Assembly (NCBI GenBank): GCA_940337035.1
Contig: CALNHX010003537.1
Span: 83,452 to 147,451, forward strand
Source of the DNA: Agriotes lineatus
Taxonomy: Eukaryota; Arthropoda; Insecta; Coleoptera; Elateridae
Direction: 5' to 3'
Length of the DNA stretch: 64,000 nucleotides
How positions within the stretch are numbered: the stretch's first letter is position 1; each line of letters starts with the position of its first letter. Under the pieces are notes generated by a model. That model saw only the letters and a list, made by a program, of their open reading frames with translations, did not search any database and was not told the origin of the DNA. Made by a program: the position numbers and the translations under genes. Below, piece after piece: positions 61,626 to 64,000 of this stretch.

Positions 61626-62177
61626 TTTATTAGATGTTTTATGTTTTTCTTTAAAAAATTAAGTTTTTTGAAAAGTTTCAACTTTTTGCGACAGGTGCCT
61701 TCGTTGGAGCACTGTTTACCTGAAGGTCTAAACACGAAATGTGGTCTTTTCTCAGATAGTTGAAGAAAAGATTAATGTTCCTTTGCAATAAGCGTGATGT
61801 CAAATTTAGTAGATGTGGTGACTCTACTTGTAGTTGCATTTTTTGTGTAATTTTTTGCTGTGAATCATCCCAGCACATGCCACATGCGGGCAAATTGATC
61901 AGGTGCAATGCTCCTTATGTTTATGTTATTAAAGATGTTTACAAAACACACAACCTGAAAACTGCAAATAACCTAACAAGAGAAGATGCACCCAGCCGCT
62001 TTTTACTGCACCACCACGCAAATTCGCACAAAATGCCGCTTGTCCTCTCGATCTACATCTGCTTACTGCATGATATTAGCGTTATATCTATAATTATGTC
62101 CATTCGCATTAGAGGAAAGAGATGCCTCCGCTGTGAGTAGGCTTTCAGCGGAAGACGCTGTTAACCTCACATCAATG
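61626..62177. other. Non-coding DNA, nothing recognised
   Basis: A 126-residue ORF at 61760-62140 has no recognisable features and poor codon character. Confidence 0.4.
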
Positions 62178-62262
62178 GAAAATTTTATACAATAAATGGC
62201 TAAGTACCAAAAATCCGGATGATCTCAAAAAATACCGACAAACAAATAGAGAGGTAAAACGG

Positions 62263-62598
62263 ATGGTAGTAAAGGAGAAAAACGATAAATGGGGAGAAAC
62301 TTGCAGAAACATCGGACAGTATATAGGGGGAACAAGAAATTCAGAATCATGCAAGGTACTAAAAGGACTACGGAAAAACTCTAAGGAAAAGACAGGTGTG
62401 ACGTACATACAAGAAAAACAATGGGAAGAATATTATAAGGGCCTATTAATAGAGAAACGACCTCAATTTATGGAAGAAGACGAAAACACAGAACAAGTGA
62501 ACAACGAAATAATGGTGACACTAGAGGAAGTTAGGAATAACATAAAAACACTTAAAAATAACAAATCCCTGGACCTGGAAAAATTCCTAATAAATTAA
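62263..62598 (+). pseudogene. LINE-G endonuclease-RT linker
   Basis: KNDKWGETCRNIGQYIGGTR, YIQEKQWEEYYKGLL and VTLEEVRNNIKTLKNNKSLD, the lead-in to the RT core of RTE-type LINEs. The frame shifts just at the KNNKSPG block (about 62580) and the RT continues in another frame. Confidence 0.75.
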
Positions 62599-62599
62599 T

Positions 62600-63107
62600 A
62601 AGGTATGGAACCGAGAAACTATTTAGAATAATTCACCGTGTGACTCAAGAAGCTTTAAACCAAGAAGAAATACCTAAAGAATGGACAGAAGCTTATATTA
62701 CATCCATTTTTAAAACAGGGGACAGAAGAAGATGCGAAAACTATGGAGGCATTAGTGTTATATCATCAATGGACAGACTATATGGCAAAATAATAAAGGA
62801 AAAATTGGAGAAACTACTAAAGGACAAAATCGACGAGGACCAAGCAGGTTTCACTGCCGGAATATCGTGTATCAACCATATATATAATATCCAACAACTA
62901 ATAGAAAAGAAGCTAGCGAAAAACAGAGATGTCCACATAGCCTTTATAGACCTTGAAAAGGCATATGATTCCGTCCCACGAAAGAAATTGTGGAAGACGA
63001 TGCAAGAAATAAATATCCCCCAAAAACTAATAAGAGCTGTAAAAAAACTATTTCAAAACAATTGGGTCAGAATTAAAATAGGAAATAAAATAGGAAACAT
63101 CTTTTGA
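62600..63107 (+). pseudogene. LINE-G reverse transcriptase, first half
   Basis: LIRYGTEKLFRIIHRV opens the segment. EIPKEWTEAYITSIFKTGDR, RRCENYGGISVISSMDRLYG, DEDQAGFTAGISCINHIYNI and HIAFIDLEKAYDSVPRKKLW (motif A) follow. NYGGI replaces NYRGI. The frame stops at TGA 63105-63107, just before motif B, which is readable in another frame as LLQGCSTSPTLF. Confidence 0.82.
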
Positions 63108-63979
63108 ACAACAAAGGGCCTTTTACAGGGCTGTTCTACGTCACCAACTCTGTTTAAAATATTCCTACAACAAACATTGGAACCATGGAAAAAAGATGTG
63201 AAGGAATGGGTGTCTCAATCAGAGACGCTGACGATCAGGCAGTAATCGTCCAAGACGATGAAGATGTCAGTTTTATGCTAAGAAAATTAGATGACGTATA
63301 CACCGAAAATGGTTTAGAGATAACCTTGGACAAAACAGAGTATCTGACAACAGCACAAGACCCGGTTACCAACTTATAAATAGAAGAAGGAAGCCAAATA
63401 AGAGGAACAGACAAATTCAGATACTTAGGATTTATTATCTCAAAAAAAGGTACAACTGAATCAGAAATTAAAAGTAGACAAACTAGAAATACAACAAAAC
63501 AACTTAACCCAGTGCTTTGGGATAGACACCTCACAAAAACGACAAAGACTAGAATTTACAACACTCTAGTACGCAGTATACCAACATACTGAGCAGAAAT
63601 CTGGGTATTAAATAAAAAGGAAAAAAATAAAATTCATTCAACAGAAATGGATTTCTGGAGAAAAAGCTGCGGAGTTAAAAGAACTGACAGAGTTACCAAC
63701 GAGGAAATTAAAAGACGAATGAAAGTAGAAAAAGATACGCTAGAATACATCGAACAGAAAATATTGATTTGGTACGGACATGTATGAAGGTCAGAACCCA
63801 ACCGATGGATAACAAAGATCACAGAATGGAGCCCGAAGGAAAAAAGAAAGCGAGAAAGACCCAGAAGATCTTGGAGAAATGAAGTCGACAACGCGATGGA
63901 CAATAAACAACTGGAAGATGGAGACTGGGAAAATAGACAGGAATGGAAAATGTGGTTGAGTAAAGGAAAACAGCGCCAT
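63108..63979 (+). pseudogene. LINE-G reverse transcriptase, motif C to C-terminus
   Basis: LLQGCSTSPTLFKIFL (motif B) is followed by IRDADDQAVIVQDDED; the usual Tyr or Phe before Ala-Asp-Asp is Asp. Then come LDDVYTENGLEITLDKTEYL, FRYLGFIISKKGTTESEIKS, LIWYGHV and RERPRRSWRNEVDNAM with DRQEW-like DWENRQEWKMW. Stops occur at about 63377, 63591 and 63785. The order is that of RTE-type ORF2. Confidence 0.8.
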
Positions 63980-64000
63980 CAATATTTTTTTGTTTGTACC

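Larger units (their letters stand above)
62178..64000 (+). mobile_element. LINE-G: RTE-like LINE, runs off the window
   Basis: Begins in the endonuclease-RT linker (YNKWLSTKNPDDLKKYRQTN, about 62190) and continues through RT to the C-terminal signature at about 63940. Neither endonuclease nor 3' tail is seen, so the copy is 5'-truncated and its end is at or beyond 64000. A handful of stops and shifts break it; it is much less decayed than LINE-F. Confidence 0.82.

Noticed and set aside
61760..62140. 126-residue ORF with several Cys and His
   Set aside because: Cys/His spacing fits no zinc-finger class I know, and the residues after it do not continue a family.
1..64000. tRNA, rRNA and snRNA genes
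   Set aside because: I looked for A/B-box pairs with cloverleaf ends and for well-known rRNA and snRNA blocks and saw none I could support; a covariance search would be decisive.

Overview
The window is a transposon graveyard from an animal genome, almost certainly an arthropod and most likely an insect. The reasons are the AT-rich non-coding DNA, the mixture of BEL/Pao, CR1/jockey-like and RTE-like LINEs, a Penelope-like element, Tc1/mariner, pogo-like and P-like DNA transposons, and many TA-flanked inverted-repeat elements. I cannot name the species; a beetle is a guess. Nearly every recognisable open reading frame belongs to a mobile element. The exception is a piece of a host gene on the minus strand at about 36.7-39.2 kb, whose exons resemble cytosolic endo-beta-N-acetylglucosaminidase (ENGASE, GH85).

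Layout. 1-12360: a minus-strand BEL/Pao LTR retrotransposon (gag, zinc knuckles, protease, start of RT; the RT resumes at 1-146). It is split by an 8.3-kb minus-strand LINE (LINE-A), which is itself split inside its catalytic YADD box by a plus-strand LINE (LINE-B) with a 7-bp target duplication. 12.6-20.4 kb: a Tc1/mariner relic and a series of inverted-repeat elements, including a 1.2-kb foldback, an 87-bp-arm hairpin, and a 2.4-kb transposon that keeps a DUF4817-type N-terminal domain and holds at least four smaller inverted-repeat insertions. 21.7-25.7 kb: a decayed LINE (LINE-C), itself interrupted. 26.3-30.9 kb: a foldback element opened up by a fairly fresh minus-strand LINE (LINE-D). 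32.8-36.2 kb: a Penelope-like element (RT plus GIY-YIG nuclease) with inverted terminal arms that carry hammerhead-ribozyme-like cores, inserted in a small inverted-repeat element.

36.7-39.2 kb: ENGASE exons. 39.3-42.3 kb: LINE-E (minus), split by a truncated RTE copy with a 10-bp target duplication. 42.5-46.8 kb: RTE-like remnants and a GC-rich minisatellite. 47.2-50.6 kb: a Penelope terminal remnant with a third hammerhead-like core, a transposase C-terminus, a 0.9-kb foldback and an RTE fragment. 50.67-54.69 kb: a pogo-like transposon with complete ends, whose transposase has two stops and a His where the third catalytic Asp belongs. Inside it sits an 872-bp P-element-like transposon (32-bp perfect inverted repeats, 8-bp target duplication, start of a THAP domain). 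54.7-62 kb: non-coding repeats, palindromes and further foldbacks. 62.2-64 kb: an RTE-like LINE (LINE-G) that runs off the end.

The genes do not form a pathway. What ties the window together is stratigraphy: the nesting gives relative ages of the insertions, and one small inverted-repeat family (here called alpha) occurs at least six times. Family names come from reading motifs; no database search was run, and element boundaries are given only where inverted repeats, tails or target duplications show them.
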